Shown here piece by piece: positions 1 through 10,432 of a stretch of DNA of 64,000 nucleotides. The notes beneath the pieces were generated by a model, which worked only from the letters and a program-made list of their open reading frames with translations, was not told the origin of the DNA and did no database searches. Origin of the DNA: Mesostigma viride (lineage: Eukaryota > Streptophyta > Mesostigmatophyceae > Mesostigmatales > Mesostigmataceae); assembly GCA_009746045.1 (NCBI GenBank), contig RPFO01000312.1:908323-972322 (forward strand), given 5' to 3'. Made by a program: the position numbers and the translations under genes. Position 1 is the stretch's first letter. Each line of letters begins with the position of its first letter.

Positions 1-1720
1 ACTCATGTTGCATCATGATGCACGGAGCAGGGAAAAGGGTGCAGCAGGCTCCCTGGGTGGTCCCCCGCACCTTGTTTCGACACGAGGTGAACCACCGTCC
101 ATGTCTTCTGCGCGGAGCGTGGCTGAAAATCTGCCAGGGGGAGGGAAGCCATCGCACGCGCACGAGTCGTCAAGTGATAAGCGTGGACCATAGCATGCTG
201 GCTTCAAGCCCAATAGCCTTCAAAACTACCACGATGCCAGCAGCTATACAGGAAGCCACCATGCCAATAATTTGACCACACAGGAAAGACATCCACTTAC
301 ACGTAAAGTCCAGGTCCGCCAACTGGCTTTCCGAGAGGCCGCATTTCTGCACAACAGGGACACAGGCAAGCCCACGCAGACAGAAGACTGCTTCTTAAAC
401 CTCAGAGGCATGCCTTCACACAAACTGGCAGCGCTCGTATCTAGTCATTCCCTCCATCTCAAAGAGTTTGCTCCATACGCCTGGTATGTAAGACTGAAAA
501 AGTGTACAGCAGTAGCGTTGAAAAATAATTTTTTGTTATGTTTAAGACATCTTTGTGCTTTACACCAGCCTGGCAGATCCCGTAGACTGGCAAATGGTGT
601 TGTAGTCTGTAGATAAGCCTTACTTCTCGAAGCTGACATCCCAAACATGTAAGTTGAAAATGAGGGAAAGAAAAGGTTAAGTAAAATGGAAAATAAAGAT
701 ACTTACCAGGCAGCTACGAAGAACACGTGCTACGCAGTTGGACTTTGGCTCCCCCTTTAAGACGGGAATATTCCACCGCGACAAGACCTGTGACAACAAT
801 TTACGTACAAAGGAACAGGGATAAGGATACAACAACAACAAAAACAAAATCCGAGTCTTACCAATAGCAATTCTCAACGAGACAGATGCAAAGCAATCAA
901 CGCACCTAGGTAACTTGAGCACAGTGAATTTGTGCATAAATGGCCAGTTTCAACCTACCGAGTCAAACTCGTCTTTTGTTAGCCGACTGAATAATCGCTT
1001 CACCGAGTTGGCGTCGACCTGAGATACGGTATGCGGCGCATCTCTAGGAACCAAAGCTGTGACCTCCAGACTGCGGCGTTTGCGCAAGGCAACAGTGTTC
1101 TCCGCTTGCCGCTTCATCGCAAGCGAAGAACCGTCAGCGACGACTACGGCAGTCCAGCCAGCAATACGTATACAGCTGGCCACCAGATTTACGATGCCGT
1201 CCAATATCCCTTATTCACTCCGTCCAAACCAGTTTTCAAGAAGGTGAAGCGGTTATTCAGCTCGGCTAACCGTGCGTTTACTCATAGGCGTTATGAACAT
1301 ATGAATTAACATATAAATTAATAATCGAGAAAAGGTTATAGTATCAAATGGCCCTTCGGCATCGATGCATGGTCAAAGGTCATTTCGTGTCCAAGGTTGC
1401 CATTGACAGTTATGTGTAACATATGGTTAAATTTGAATTAGTTTACAAGTGAAATGCGAAACAAGAGTATGAAGTACCACTGTCTCGTCGCGTGGCGCAT
1501 CGCTCAATTCCATTAGTCGCCAGGCCTGTAACTAAATGAAAATTTAGTGCATACTGCCTATTCCTAGTTCCTTCGAGAATACGCGCCTTTCCCTACAAAA
1601 CAGGGTACGAGACTACGAGGAATCACGTTACACCTTGGACGAATGCAGGCAAAACTCCAGTCAGAAAGGCCTCAGCACTACATTTGTGAAGAAAAATGAA
1701 TTGACTGAGCCTTAATTTCA
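1..1720. other. No recognisable gene
   Basis: No reading frame here has a composition, domain or motif that I recognise. The longest frames are about 60-115 codons, overlap on both strands and look like chance. I saw no RNA gene and no repeat shared with the rest of the window. Confidence 0.5.
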
Positions 1721-1723
1721 TCA

Positions 1724-1837
1724 TCAGGCGGAGCCAATTTTCGGAAGAACCGTTAGGTTCGCCAGAATTGGCGAAGCTTATCAGGCGGAGCCAATTTTCG
1801 GAAGAACCGTTAGGTTCGCCAGAATTGGCGAAGCTTA
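1724..1837. repeat. 57-bp tandem direct repeat
   Basis: Two adjacent, essentially identical 57-bp units begin with TCAGGCGGAGCCAATTTTCG at 1724 and 1781. The core GGCGGAGCCAATTTTCGG recurs in reverse complement near 2099-2120 and 2285-2306. The CCAT microsatellite is therefore bracketed by inverted copies of this core. Confidence 0.9.
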
Positions 1838-2348
1838 TAAGGCCGTACACGTGAGAAAACATAGGAATAGGGGATGAAAATCCGTCAATCCATCCATCCA
1901 TCCATCCATCCATCCATCCATCCATCCATCCATCCATCCATCCATCCATCCATCCATCCATCCATCCATCCATCCATCCATCCATCCATCCATCCATCCA
2001 TCCATCCATCCATCCATCCATCCATCCATCCATCCATCCATCCATCCATCCATCCATCCACCGAATTTGTCCCGAATTTGCAAGCATAAGGGTGAGGCTC
2101 TTCCGAAAATTGGCTCCGCCGTAGAGTTTCAACGGGCAAGTTGCAAACACGCACGTTACTTGATAAGGCCGTACACGTGAGAAAACATAGGAATAGGGGA
2201 TGAAAATCCGTCAATCCATCCATCCATCCATCCATCCATCCATCCACCGAATTTGTCCCGAATTTGCAAGCATAAGAGTGAGGTTCTTCCGAAAATTGGC
2301 TCCGCCGTAGAGTTTCAACGGGCAAGTTGCAAACACGCACGTTACTTG
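1837..2348. repeat. Tandem duplication containing CCAT microsatellites
   Basis: A block starting ATAAGGCCGTACACGTG occurs at 1837-2162 and again at 2163-2348. Each copy has the same left flank, a CCAT array and the same right flank ending in ACGCACGTTACTTG. The two copies differ mainly in array length, about 172 bp against about 34 bp. This is a recent segmental tandem duplication followed by expansion or contraction of the microsatellite. Confidence 0.9.
1886..2060. repeat. (CCAT)n microsatellite, about 43 units
   Basis: A pure tetranucleotide array. The shorter sister array is at about 2212-2246. The long frames it opens (WMDG repeats on minus, PSIH repeats on plus) are products of the repeat and not genes. 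Confidence 0.97.
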
Positions 2349-2350
2349 AT

Positions 2351-4312
2351 ATGGTGACGAAAGCGCGCGAATTAGGAGGACTCCGATTGGTCCGGACCGC
2401 AGTTCCAGGCTCGAGGTCTAATTAGGCGCGGCGAATAATAATTAGCGGTGAATTGATCGGGACCTCCTTTCCACAACCAGATCCGATCCGTACCGTCCTG
2501 GCGCTTTCCCCGCCGGTTTCAACAACTCGACCGTAGATTCTCTCATTTCTGTGCCCATGTGCGGCGTGGGGTCGTGGGACCCAACAACAACAACAACAAG
2601 GTGACGGTCCCGGCGCGACTTTTTTGGCGCCAAAAAAATTCGCAGTACCCGTCCGTAGTCCTAACCGTGAAAAAGTGGTGCACGGTGCGCGCACCCATAC
2701 CGGCGCGGGAATGAACTCAACTCAACAACCCCTAGCTGACCATGGCGACGTGCTTTCAGGCAGAGTAGAAAAAGATAGCTCACGGAATGCGGTGAAACTG
2801 TGCGTCTCTTAAAGACGTTGAGTTTATGATGTTACTTCGTAGCGGAGTTCGTGCCTTTTGCAGTGTCGATGATTTTATCGATGACCATCGCCTCGGGGGT
2901 CCAATATGAAGTTTTCGTCGAGAGGAATGAATTAGAACCCACGCTGGCGGCAGTGATTGTAAGGTTTTATGGGATTCAATTAGCGTCAAGGACGCGTTTA
3001 AACTGTTATTGGTAAAGCTTTAAAAATTTGCTGGGTTTCGGCAAGATTTCCGTCACGATCGGTAAGACACTCTCCAGGCTCGCGGGATGAGCGTCTGGAA
3101 TTATTCCATGGAAGGTTGTTCTTTCTTGCGCCGCTGGGCGAAGGACAATGCCGGTAATGGTACGATCGTTTGATCAGCGTTACCCTATCAATGTTTCGCT
3201 TCCTTTATGGGTTATCAACGCAAGTTTTCGGCTTCTTTCCTTGCAGTTAGCGCCAGGTAGCCTGCCATTCTTTGCTGCGCATCGCCAGATTCCTAGCACC
3301 TTTTTGTCGTTTTTATGTACGTTGTATGGCTGGGACGTGTGAAAGCGTGAGCCGTGGCATGTCGTCAAGTTGTCAGGGAAGTGCTGAGTGGTTTCTTTGA
3401 AGGAGATTGCTAACAGCACTCAGTTTTGTGTGAATATTGACGCAGCCTTTCTTAGCAGCGGCTTCATCGTGGTTAGAGGCTAACAAGCTTGAGGTTGTTT
3501 CTTGGCAAACAATGGCGCTGGAAAGAAAGGTGGCGGTGGTTGTTCTGAGTGGTATACTGCATGGGTGGAACTGCACGTAGGTAGGGGTTGTCGTTGTCTT
3601 GTTGGCCTTTCTCCCACTAAAATGGGAGAACCCTATCACATGCTAGCAAGGCAAGGTAACCATGGTAAGAAGCCTTGGCAAGCAGCATGTATGATACTTA
3701 TGCTTTCTCTGTGGACTGTCTGTTGTTACCCTTGGTTGGGCAATCAGTGGATATGGCTCTCTAGGGTGTGTTTGAATTTGGACAGCTTGGCTTTGGGATG
3801 ATGCTCGCACCATAAACCTGGAATATGCTTTAGAAGTGTTGGCTAGGCATGTAGAGCTACCTGCCTTATTGTTGTGCACACACGCAACAGGTTGCCCGCG
3901 CCGAGGTAAGGCAAGGGCACATGACGTGCCCAGCCACCTCCTTGTACATTGTGGTCAAATTGGGCATGGTCAGGAGCCTTTTGGATGGCATAGGAAGTGT
4001 TAGTGTGCCTTACTCACTATTGCCTTCCTTAGCGTCTGCACAGGTGGCCAGCTGCCAAAATTAATTACTTCAATGTTTGTACTCAAGAATGAGCTCAAGT
4101 TTTGTGGCATTACTTCTACGTAGTTGTCGACATGTGTAGTAATTGTGAATATCTCCCCAGGCTCTATAAAATATGTGTCTATGACTTGATTTGTTATTTG
4201 CAGCCTGAAAAAGTGCAGTTTTTGCGGGAAAATTCATAACTGTAATAATACTCAACATTCCCAGGCTCCAATTAGGTAGGCAACCTCAGTTTATACGATA
4301 GTATTAAAAATT
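2351..4312. other. No recognisable gene; one AAC module
   Basis: I see no coding region that I can support. At about 2559-2600 there is a short module GTGCGGCGTGGG followed by GGGACC and (CAA)n. Close relatives of this module occur at about 38,750-38,790 (inverted) and in both arms of the palindrome at 57,044-57,570. The rest is unique sequence with only short frames. Confidence 0.45.
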
Positions 4313-4428
4313 AAATTAAATTATAACATGCCTCTGTTGGGAGATCATGTAGCACATATTCCTTGATGGATGGTGGAGTGGAGAGAGCCGCGTAATCTAA
4401 CTAACCCAACGCTAATCTATTAATTAAT
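4313..4428 (-). mobile_element. LINE B family 3' end, severely 5'-truncated
   Basis: On the minus strand this reads as the 3' terminus of family B: a GTGCTACATGATCTCCC type hairpin, GGCATGTTATAATTTAATTTAA and an AT-rich tail. The same terminus ends the longer B copies at 10,433 and 51,709. Only about 115 bp of 3' UTR is present and no coding sequence remains. Confidence 0.75.
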
Positions 4429-4440
4429 TAATTAATTAGG

Positions 4441-4543
4441 AACATAACTCCGTTTCCTCCACCCCATCCATCATGAAATATGTGCTACATGACCTCCCCA
4501 CGGAGGCATGTTCTAATTTAATTTAATTTAATTTAATAACTCC
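4441..4543 (+). mobile_element. LINE B family 3' end, plus strand
   Basis: A second short B-type 3' terminus points the opposite way to the one at 4313. It contains ATGTGCTACATGACCTCC, GGAGGCATGTT and a TAATT(TAATT)n tail. It abuts a (TTAA)n run on its left and shares its AT tail with the ORF1-only element on its right. This is a head-to-head pile-up of retrotransposon ends. Confidence 0.7.
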
Positions 4544-5455
4544 GTTGGGAGTATATGTAGCACATAGCCCTGAGAAGGGGCATATGAGCCTATAATACAT
4601 TCTAAGCTACTTCCTGCAAGGGTGGGAATGTAAACAACACTTGCTCTAGGTGCACGAGGGCACCCGCACCCTCATGGTCTATCACGCTATGCCCGGGTAA
4701 GGGGGGAGCATGCCTGTGAGGGGGAAGATCATCATGGCTATACAAGAGCTATGGCATGGCTTCTCAGCAGAGAGTGACTCCCTGCATGGGCACAACATTA
4801 CTAAATAAGGCTAGGCGTCGTCTGGAGTGTGGCACATCATAGGCACACATGTACATGACTAAAAAGGCTAGGCCTCAGCTGGTATAGTGCCTGTAGTAGG
4901 CGGGCATGTACAAGGCCACTGTCTAACTATTCTACACTACTGCTGTATTCCCCTAGGCTGGGGCTGGAGTTGCTGGGGCCGCGGTGGTCGAGGGGGTCGC
5001 TTGCCAGGGCTTGTGGCCGACGTAGATGGCCGCCCCCTTCCAGTACACCGGCTGGCCCGCCTTGGTCTGCCGGAGCTGGAGGTAGGTCGGCCATAGCTCC
5101 CGTCGTCGTTGTTGCTGTGCCAGGGTCAAGTCGTCGTCAAGGGTGAAGAGAGTCTTCTCGAGCCGCTTGCGGCGTCTGAGAAAAGAAATCTTGTCCGCCG
5201 GGGTCTTAAAGGTGAGAAGGAGCGGGGGCGGCCCGGCCTTACCCCGCGCGCGGGGAAGGCGGTGGGCGGCCAGCTCGATCTCACCAGTAAGGCCCATGCG
5301 ATCAAGGATTTCTCTCTCAAAAGCACGCGCAAGCTTCTCGGAATTCTCACCTTCCTCCATCTTGAGATTCTTGACAATGACGTTGAGGCGGCGCTTGGCG
5401 AGCTCGGCCTCCTCGCGGAGGTCAAGCGTCTGCCGCTGGAGCTGGGCTGCGACGG
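4544..5455 (-). pseudogene. ORF1-only retroelement, 5'-truncated ORF1 fragment
   Basis: The minus-strand frame (about 4953-5455) encodes the C-terminal half of a LINE ORF1 protein: an RNA-recognition-like fold starting RRLNVIVKNL, then RRKRLEKTLFTLDDDLTLAQ and QRRRELWPTYLQLRQ. That last block resembles the C-terminal domain of L1-type ORF1p. It aligns by eye with residues about 320-450 of the longer ORF1 at 6866-8239. After the stop comes about 400 bp of 3' UTR and then a GTGCTACATATACTCCC/AACGGAGT terminus with a (TTAAA)n tail, with no ORF2. The 5' end is cut at a GGAGGTGGT minisatellite. It is probably a truncated non-autonomous retrocopy. Confidence 0.7.
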
Positions 5456-5535
5456 CGGAGGTGGTGGAGGTGGTATGCTAATGTGGCGGAGGTGGTGCTA
5501 ATATGGCGGAGGTGGTGGAGGTGGTGGAGGTGATA
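5455..5535. repeat. Imperfect GGAGGTGGT minisatellite
   Basis: Short imperfect array of GGAGGTGGT with interspersed ATGCTAAT. It marks the 5' truncation point of the ORF1 fragment at 4544-5455. Confidence 0.75.
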
Positions 5536-5592
5536 TGCTAATCTATCTAGTCTAGAAAAATCCGATAGTACGAAAAATACGATAGTATATGG

Positions 5593-5795
5593 GCCGGGAT
5601 GTGGGCAAGCCCCCTCCCCCCAAGAGGAGGAGGCGGTTTGACGAGTAGGGCAGTTAGGATTTTCTAGACTAGGTAGCTTAGCGTTAGGATAGTTCGATTA
5701 CGCGGCTCTCTCCTTTCCACCACCCATCAAGGAATATGTGCTACATGACCCCCCAACGGAGGCATGTTATAATTTAATTTAATTTAATTTTAATG
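5593..5795 (+). mobile_element. LINE B 3' fragment (last codons and 3' UTR)
   Basis: The plus strand reads the extreme C-terminus of the family B ORF2 (GKPPPP then a basic RRR stretch), a stop, and the B-type 3' UTR ending GTGCTACATGACCCCCC, GGAGGCATGTTATAATTT and (AATTT)n. The same segment ends the copies at 10,433-12,078 and 51,709-61,835. It is a 5'-truncated dead copy. Confidence 0.8.
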
Positions 5796-6445
5796 GGCCG
5801 GGAATATTCTGATTTGGCACGCCGCAAAGGTGAAAAGGGAATATATTGAAACAGTTGTAAAACTTGCAGCCGAATTTGAGGACACAGGTGTTATGCTGCT
5901 CTTCCGGGACATCTGCAACCGCCTTCTGCTGTCGTCGCAACCACCTCCAGCGGCCTGGCAACACAGTTTTCGCACGATGCTGTACAAGAACAAGGGGTCG
6001 CCTGCCGACCCCGGCAACTACAGAGGGGTGTGCATTCAAAGTGCCCCCCTCAAGCTTCTTATGCGGCTCATCCTGAACCGCCTGCGCACGGCCCTGGACG
6101 GTCACCTCTGGCCCCTGGGCAAGATCGAGAAACAGGACCTGTTCAAGGTCCTCGTCCTTCCTGTTCTCACGTATGGGGCCGCGACGTGGACCCTCACTGA
6201 CCGCCGACCTGGCCCGCAAGCTGGACGGCGCGGTCACCAACATGCTGCGTTCCATTTTCAGAGTAGGATATGCTGCTCATGTCCGCAAGGAGGACCTGTA
6301 TCAGGGCATGCTGTATCAGGGCATCAAGCGTGACCTCTTCAAGGTCGTCATTCTGACGATCCTGACCTACGGCGCCGAGACCGGGAAACTGACGCAGGAG
6401 CTGGAGCAACGACTCGACGGCGCCGTCACCAAGATGCTGCGCAAT
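5796..6445 (+). pseudogene. Chimeric LINE reverse-transcriptase fragment with internal deletion
   Basis: The frame from 5830 matches the start of the family C reverse transcriptase as seen at 21.3-21.7 kb: FEDTGVMLLFRDICNRLL, then a YKNKGSPADPGNYRGV motif. After DGHLWPLGKIEK it jumps to the C-terminal thumb and connection region (DLFKVLVLPVLTYGAATWTL), so the catalytic core with FIKAFD and YADD is missing. A second junction near 6330 leads into family D-like sequence (FKVVILTILTYGAET). The copy is dead and looks like a product of deletion plus template switching or recombination between families. Confidence 0.75.
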
Positions 6446-6865
6446 TAATTAATTAATTAATTAAACTCGTGCTCCCGTTGGGGAGTCACGGAGCACCGAA
6501 GTGCTTTTAATCCCTGTGTGTGCACTACAGGAGAAAGGGCAGAGACCCCCAGTCTCCTTCATGCCAAAGGCATGCCACAGCTGCAATCGGGCGCGGCTAG
6601 CTAAAAGGACAGGCTAACGATCCGGCAAACTGTGGGTGCAATAAGACCCATGTGAGCATGTCATAGCAAGGAGCGTGGGCAAGTAATCTGAACATAGCCA
6701 GGGCGTAGCATGGCTGTACTAGAACTAGGCTAAGGCTATGGCTGGTTGTGTACCATGCGTTGGCGGCACGTGACTAGGTTTGTTGGCACAGCTAGGCAAA
6801 CATTCTAGGCATGGCTGCCTTAGCGACAGTGACTCCAATGGTTACAAGCTAGGGCTATTGCTATT
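6445..6865 (-). other. 3' UTR and tail of an ORF1-only LINE-like element
   Basis: On the minus strand this follows the ORF1 stop at 6866 directly and ends with GTGCTCCGTGACTCCCCAAC, GGGAGCACGAG and (TTAA)n. Its distal 200 bp recurs at 28,466-28,674 as an independent insertion with a 12-bp target duplication, which shows that this really is a retrotransposon 3' end. The last 40 bases also match the 3' end of family C. Confidence 0.8.
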
Positions 6866-8239
6866 CTAGCCCGCTGGGGGCGTCCACATCTTGTGGTTGA
6901 TCATCAGGTCCCCGCCCCTCCAGTACACCTTGGGCTTCTGGGGGTCCTGCTTATGGCGGAGGTATTCCGGCCACAGGTCGCGTCGCTGCTGTTGCTGAGC
7001 GGGGGTTAGGTCGTCATCCAGCGTCCAGGTGAGGTCGTGCAACCGCTTGCGACGAGAGAGGAACCGCTGCTTATCCTCAGGGGAGATGAAGGTGAGCAGG
7101 ACTGGTGGGGTGGCCGCCTTGTCCCGTGAGTGGGGAAGGCGGTGGCACCCACGCAGTTCTACCTCACCTACCAGGCCCATGAGGGTAAGAAGCTGTTTCT
7201 TGATCTCGTCAGCAAGGGAGGTTGACGTCTCACCTGGCTTCTGGGGGAAGCGACGTAGCACCACTCGGCACTCGCGGCGAGCGCGATCGGTGACCTCCCG
7301 TTGCTGGGCCTGGCGGTGGTCCTCCAGCTCCTGGAGCTTCGTGGCGATGGCGTCGGTGGTGGAGGCGGTCGCTGTCCGCAGCAGGTCCGCGTAGGAGAGC
7401 GGGAGGTCACCAGCATCCTGCCGGGGTGGCTGGGAGGCAATGGTGGCCGTCTGCTCCGCTAGCTTTGGGACCTGTGTGGCCAGGGCCTCGGTGTGGGCGG
7501 TGATGGCCTCAAGCTTCTTCATGAGCACGCCGCACTTGCCTTCCACCTGGTTAAGGCGAGAGACAAGTGCAGCATGCGTTTCCGAAGCCTGCGCCGCGGT
7601 GTGTAGCGCCGTGAACTGTGGTTGTAGCTTGTGGACGACCTTGGTTTCCACGTTGGAGACCCGGGCCTCGACCGTGTTGAGCGTGGTGTTCAGCGAGGTC
7701 ATCTTCTCGGCCAGCGGCCAGGTCACGTGCTCCTCCAGCACTGCGCGGATGTCATCCTTGCAGAGGGAGGAAGCCGATGGGGCTGCCGGCTGTGCGGGGG
7801 CTGGGGCGTTGAGTGCGTTCCAAAGTTCTCTGTGGATGGCGCCGAAGCTGCGCTGGTAGTAGCTGGTCAAGATAGACTCGCGTTGGCGGGATTCGGCACA
7901 GGTGTAGAGCCAGGACGTGTCGCGGTAGTCGATAGCCGCCCTCCCTCTCCAGGGCACAAAGAGCTTCCGCTCCTGTGTGAGGAACTGGAGAACTTCGACG
8001 ACTTCCTGCGGCGACAGCTGCTGCCACTCGAGGAGGGAGAACATTCCGTCGCCGGGCAAGAATTTGCTCCATTTGTGGCGATCGTGGCATGGTTTCTTGG
8101 GCTCAGGCGAGGCGCTTGGCGAGGGTTTGGCGGGTAAGCCTGGCGGCTGAACAATGGCGAGGGCGAAAGGGTTGGGCTGGGCGCTGGGAAGCTGTGCCAG
8201 CTCCTTTTCCAGCCCTCGTTTTGCTTTGGTAGTCGTCAT
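6866..8239 (-). CDS. LINE ORF1-like RNA-binding protein, 457 aa
   Basis: Intact single-exon frame of 457 residues. Residues 1-60 are proline-rich and low complexity. Residues about 60-145 form a compact unknown region with SLLEWQQLSPQEVVEVLQFL. Residues about 165-270 and 300-322 look like coiled coil. Residues about 323-400 resemble an RNA-recognition fold (ECRVVLRRFP). Residues 403-450 (TWTLDDDLTPAQ, RRDLWPEYLRHKQ) resemble the L1 ORF1p C-terminal domain. That order of coiled coil, RRM and CTD is the L1 ORF1p architecture: a trimeric RNA chaperone that coats the element RNA. No ORF2 follows; the stop leads straight into the 3' UTR and tail, recalling mammalian HAL1 half-LINEs. The absence of frameshifts suggests a young copy. 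Confidence 0.8.
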   Translation of the reverse strand: MTTTKAKRGLEKELAQLPSAQPNPFALAIVQPPGLPAKPSPSASPEPKKPCHDRHKWSKFLPGDGMFSLLEWQQLSPQEVVEVLQFLTQERKLFVPWRGRAAIDYRDTSWLYTCAESRQRESILTSYYQRSFGAIHRELWNALNAPAPAQPAAPSASSLCKDDIRAVLEEHVTWPLAEKMTSLNTTLNTVEARVSNVETKVVHKLQPQFTALHTAAQASETHAALVSRLNQVEGKCGVLMKKLEAITAHTEALATQVPKLAEQTATIASQPPRQDAGDLPLSYADLLRTATASTTDAIATKLQELEDHRQAQQREVTDRARRECRVVLRRFPQKPGETSTSLADEIKKQLLTLMGLVGEVELRGCHRLPHSRDKAATPPVLLTFISPEDKQRFLSRRKRLHDLTWTLDDDLTPAQQQQRRDLWPEYLRHKQDPQKPKVYWRGGDLMINHKMWTPPAG

Positions 8240-8431
8240 AGCTGGTCACGTGCGTAACTTTGTCTATACTGCGTGGCAGCCGTAACCGTTTATACTGGCA
8301 AGTGCGTCTTAGAAAGGCGCATCGAATGCAAGTGGTCTGACCGAATTTGGGGCTCAGACGCAAAAGATCTGAACTCCGCCGTCAGCCATACCGCCGTCAG
8401 CCATTTTCGCGTCTAGGTGGGGGGCCGTTGG

Positions 8432-9010
8432 CAAAAGTCCTGCGCAAGGCCCTTAACATCCCCTTTGGTTTGCACATTAGTAATGAGGATTTGTACGCTG
8501 ATTTGCCCTATGTTTCCCACATTATTAGGCACAGGCGCCTGGGCCTAGCCGGGCACCTGGCCCGCACAGATCAGGTAGATACATCAGATAGACTAGCTGG
8601 CACCAAGCCCGCCCAGCCTGGGCAATATGTCCTCACCTGGCGTGCCCCCGGCCGCGCGCGGCAGGGCCGCCACCCGTGGACTTTTCGTGATAGACTCGGC
8701 ATGGACATGTGCTACACTAGACGTGACGGGCTCACCCCCGGGCAGCCTCCCGGTTTGTCTGTAATATGGAGGCAGATGGTGCGCAAGGATAGATGGCAAG
8801 TAGTGATGAAGGAGACCACCCCCAAGCCTGTGGGGGCTCCGCGTGTGACCAAGTAGGGCATTCATAGCGATTCGGGCCGCGGTGCCCACACCCCTGTAAC
8901 TAGGACCTAGATAGCTTATACCATCCATTCCATCCCATGTTCCCCTCCCACTGAGGACTTATGCTCACGTGACGCAGTCACGTGTCTATTAATTAATTAA
9001 TTAATTTATT
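8432..9010 (+). pseudogene. LINE D family 3' fragment
   Basis: The plus-strand frame 8432-8853 encodes the C-terminal part of a LINE ORF2: ISNEDLYADLPYVSHIIRHR, LGLAGHLARTDQVD, then a basic region and LSVIWRQMVRKDRW. It matches the copy at 21,735-22,620 closely. A 3' UTR follows, ending in CCACTGAGGACTTATGCTCA and a CACGTGACGCAGTCACGTG hairpin with (TTAA)n. The reverse-transcriptase core is absent (5' truncation). The GHLARTxQVDT motif is shared by families B, C and D. Confidence 0.8.
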
Positions 9011-9022
9011 AGTTAATCAGGG

Positions 9023-9540
9023 CATGCCATACATCACCAGCAGCGGCGCCTGCAGCTAGTAGGGCACTTAGCTCGCACCAACCAGGTAGACACCTCACGT
9101 GGCCCCCCCGCAGGTCTGCGACCAGCTCAGCCTGGCCGGCACCTCCTGACGTGGGCCGGGCCCAGTGATGTTAGACGCCGCAAGGCCCGCACCTTCAAAG
9201 AACAGCTAGTAGAGGACATGGGGGGCCTAGGCCTCTCCGTGATTTGGACGAAGATGATGGACAAGGCCAAGTGGGCCCAGGTCATAGAGGACAACGAGCC
9301 CCCCCCTGTGGGGAAGCGCCCGCGTGTGCAAACCCGTGGGAGGCACGCCAGACAGGCCCCCTAGGGCAGCGTGAGGCTGTCTAGATAGATGTTGTGGTTA
9401 GAATGCTGTTAGATAGATGTCATAGGTAGCGGATGTAGATAGCTTAGACCGGTAGGACTGTTTGCACCCCTCCACCCATCCATCGGGGTTAATGCTCCGT
9501 GACTCCCCAACGGGAGCACGAGACTAATTAATTAATAGAA
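9023..9540 (+). pseudogene. LINE C family 3' fragment
   Basis: Starts with GCATGCCATACATCACCAGC, in the middle of the family C ORF2 C-terminus (MPYIT, HLARTNQVDTS), and runs through frame breaks to PVGKRPRVQTRGRHARQAP, a stop and the C-type 3' end (GCTCCGTGACTCCCC, GGGAGCACGAG, (ATTA)n). The same region in the opposite orientation is at 9658-10,250, so two C copies lie tail to tail here. Confidence 0.8.
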
Positions 9541-9657
9541 ACATGAGTAACTTTGCCCCCATCGTCCTAGGGGATATGCCCCTAAAGTAGCGTCTTTTGT
9601 CCGTTCTTGCGTAATACCGGGCACTGAAAGGGGTGTATACCCCCCATCAGTGGGTGG

Positions 9658-10432
9658 GATTAATTAATTAATTAATTAGACTCGTGCCCCCGTTGGGGAG
9701 TCACGGAGCATCAACCCCGATGGATGGATGGATGGGTGCAGACAGTCCTACCGGATCTACATCAGCTACCTACAACATCTATCTAAACAGCATCATTAAC
9801 TACAAACATCTATCTAAACAGCATCACGCTACCGTAGGGGGCCTGTCTGGCGTGCCTCCCACGGGTTTGCACACGCGGGCGCTTCCCCACAGGGGGGGGC
9901 TCGTTGTCCTCTATGACCTGGGCCCACTTGGCCTTGTCCATCATCTTCGTCCAAATCACGGAGAGGCCTAGGCCCCCCATGTCCTCTACTAGCTGTTCTT
10001 TGAAGGTGCGGGCCTTGCGGCGTCTAACATCACTGGGCCCGGCCCACGTCAGGAGGTGCTGGCCAGGCTGAGCTGGTTGCAGTCCTGCGGGGGGGCCACG
10101 TGAGGTGTCTACCTGGTTGGTGCGAGCTAGGTGCCCTACGAGCTGCAAGCGCCGCTGCTTCATGGTGCTGGTGATATATGGCATGCCCTGGTACAGGTCC
10201 TCATTGCGGACATGAGCAGCATATCCTACTCTGAAAATGGAGCGCAGCATGTTGGTGACCGCGCCGTCCAGCTTGCGGGCCAGGTCGGCGGTGAGGGTTT
10301 AAGTCTCGGCCCCATACGTGAGAACAGGAAGGACGAGGACCTTAAACAGGTCCTATTTCTCGATCTTGCCCAGGGGCTTGCGCCACAGGGCCCGGTACTG
10401 GCGTAAAGCGTGCCAGGCGACGGAGATGCGAT
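9658..10432 (-). pseudogene. LINE C, 3' segment (part 3 of 3)
   Basis: Minus strand: the end of the family C ORF2, with LFKVLVLPVLTYGAET, one in-frame stop, LTADLARKLDGAVTNMLRSI, and GHLARTNQVDTS, then the 3' UTR and a (TTAA)n tail at 9658. It continues the LINE C pieces at 12,091-12,420 and 21,018-21,722. The three pieces were separated by a LINE B copy (10,433-12,078) and by element 1 (12,421-21,017). The break at 10,432 is one copy of the 12-bp duplication CGGAGATGCGAT. Confidence 0.8.

Noticed and set aside
1623-2340. 175- and 151-codon frames with WMDG repeats
   Set aside because: CCAT microsatellite; the non-repeat parts are the duplicated flanks.
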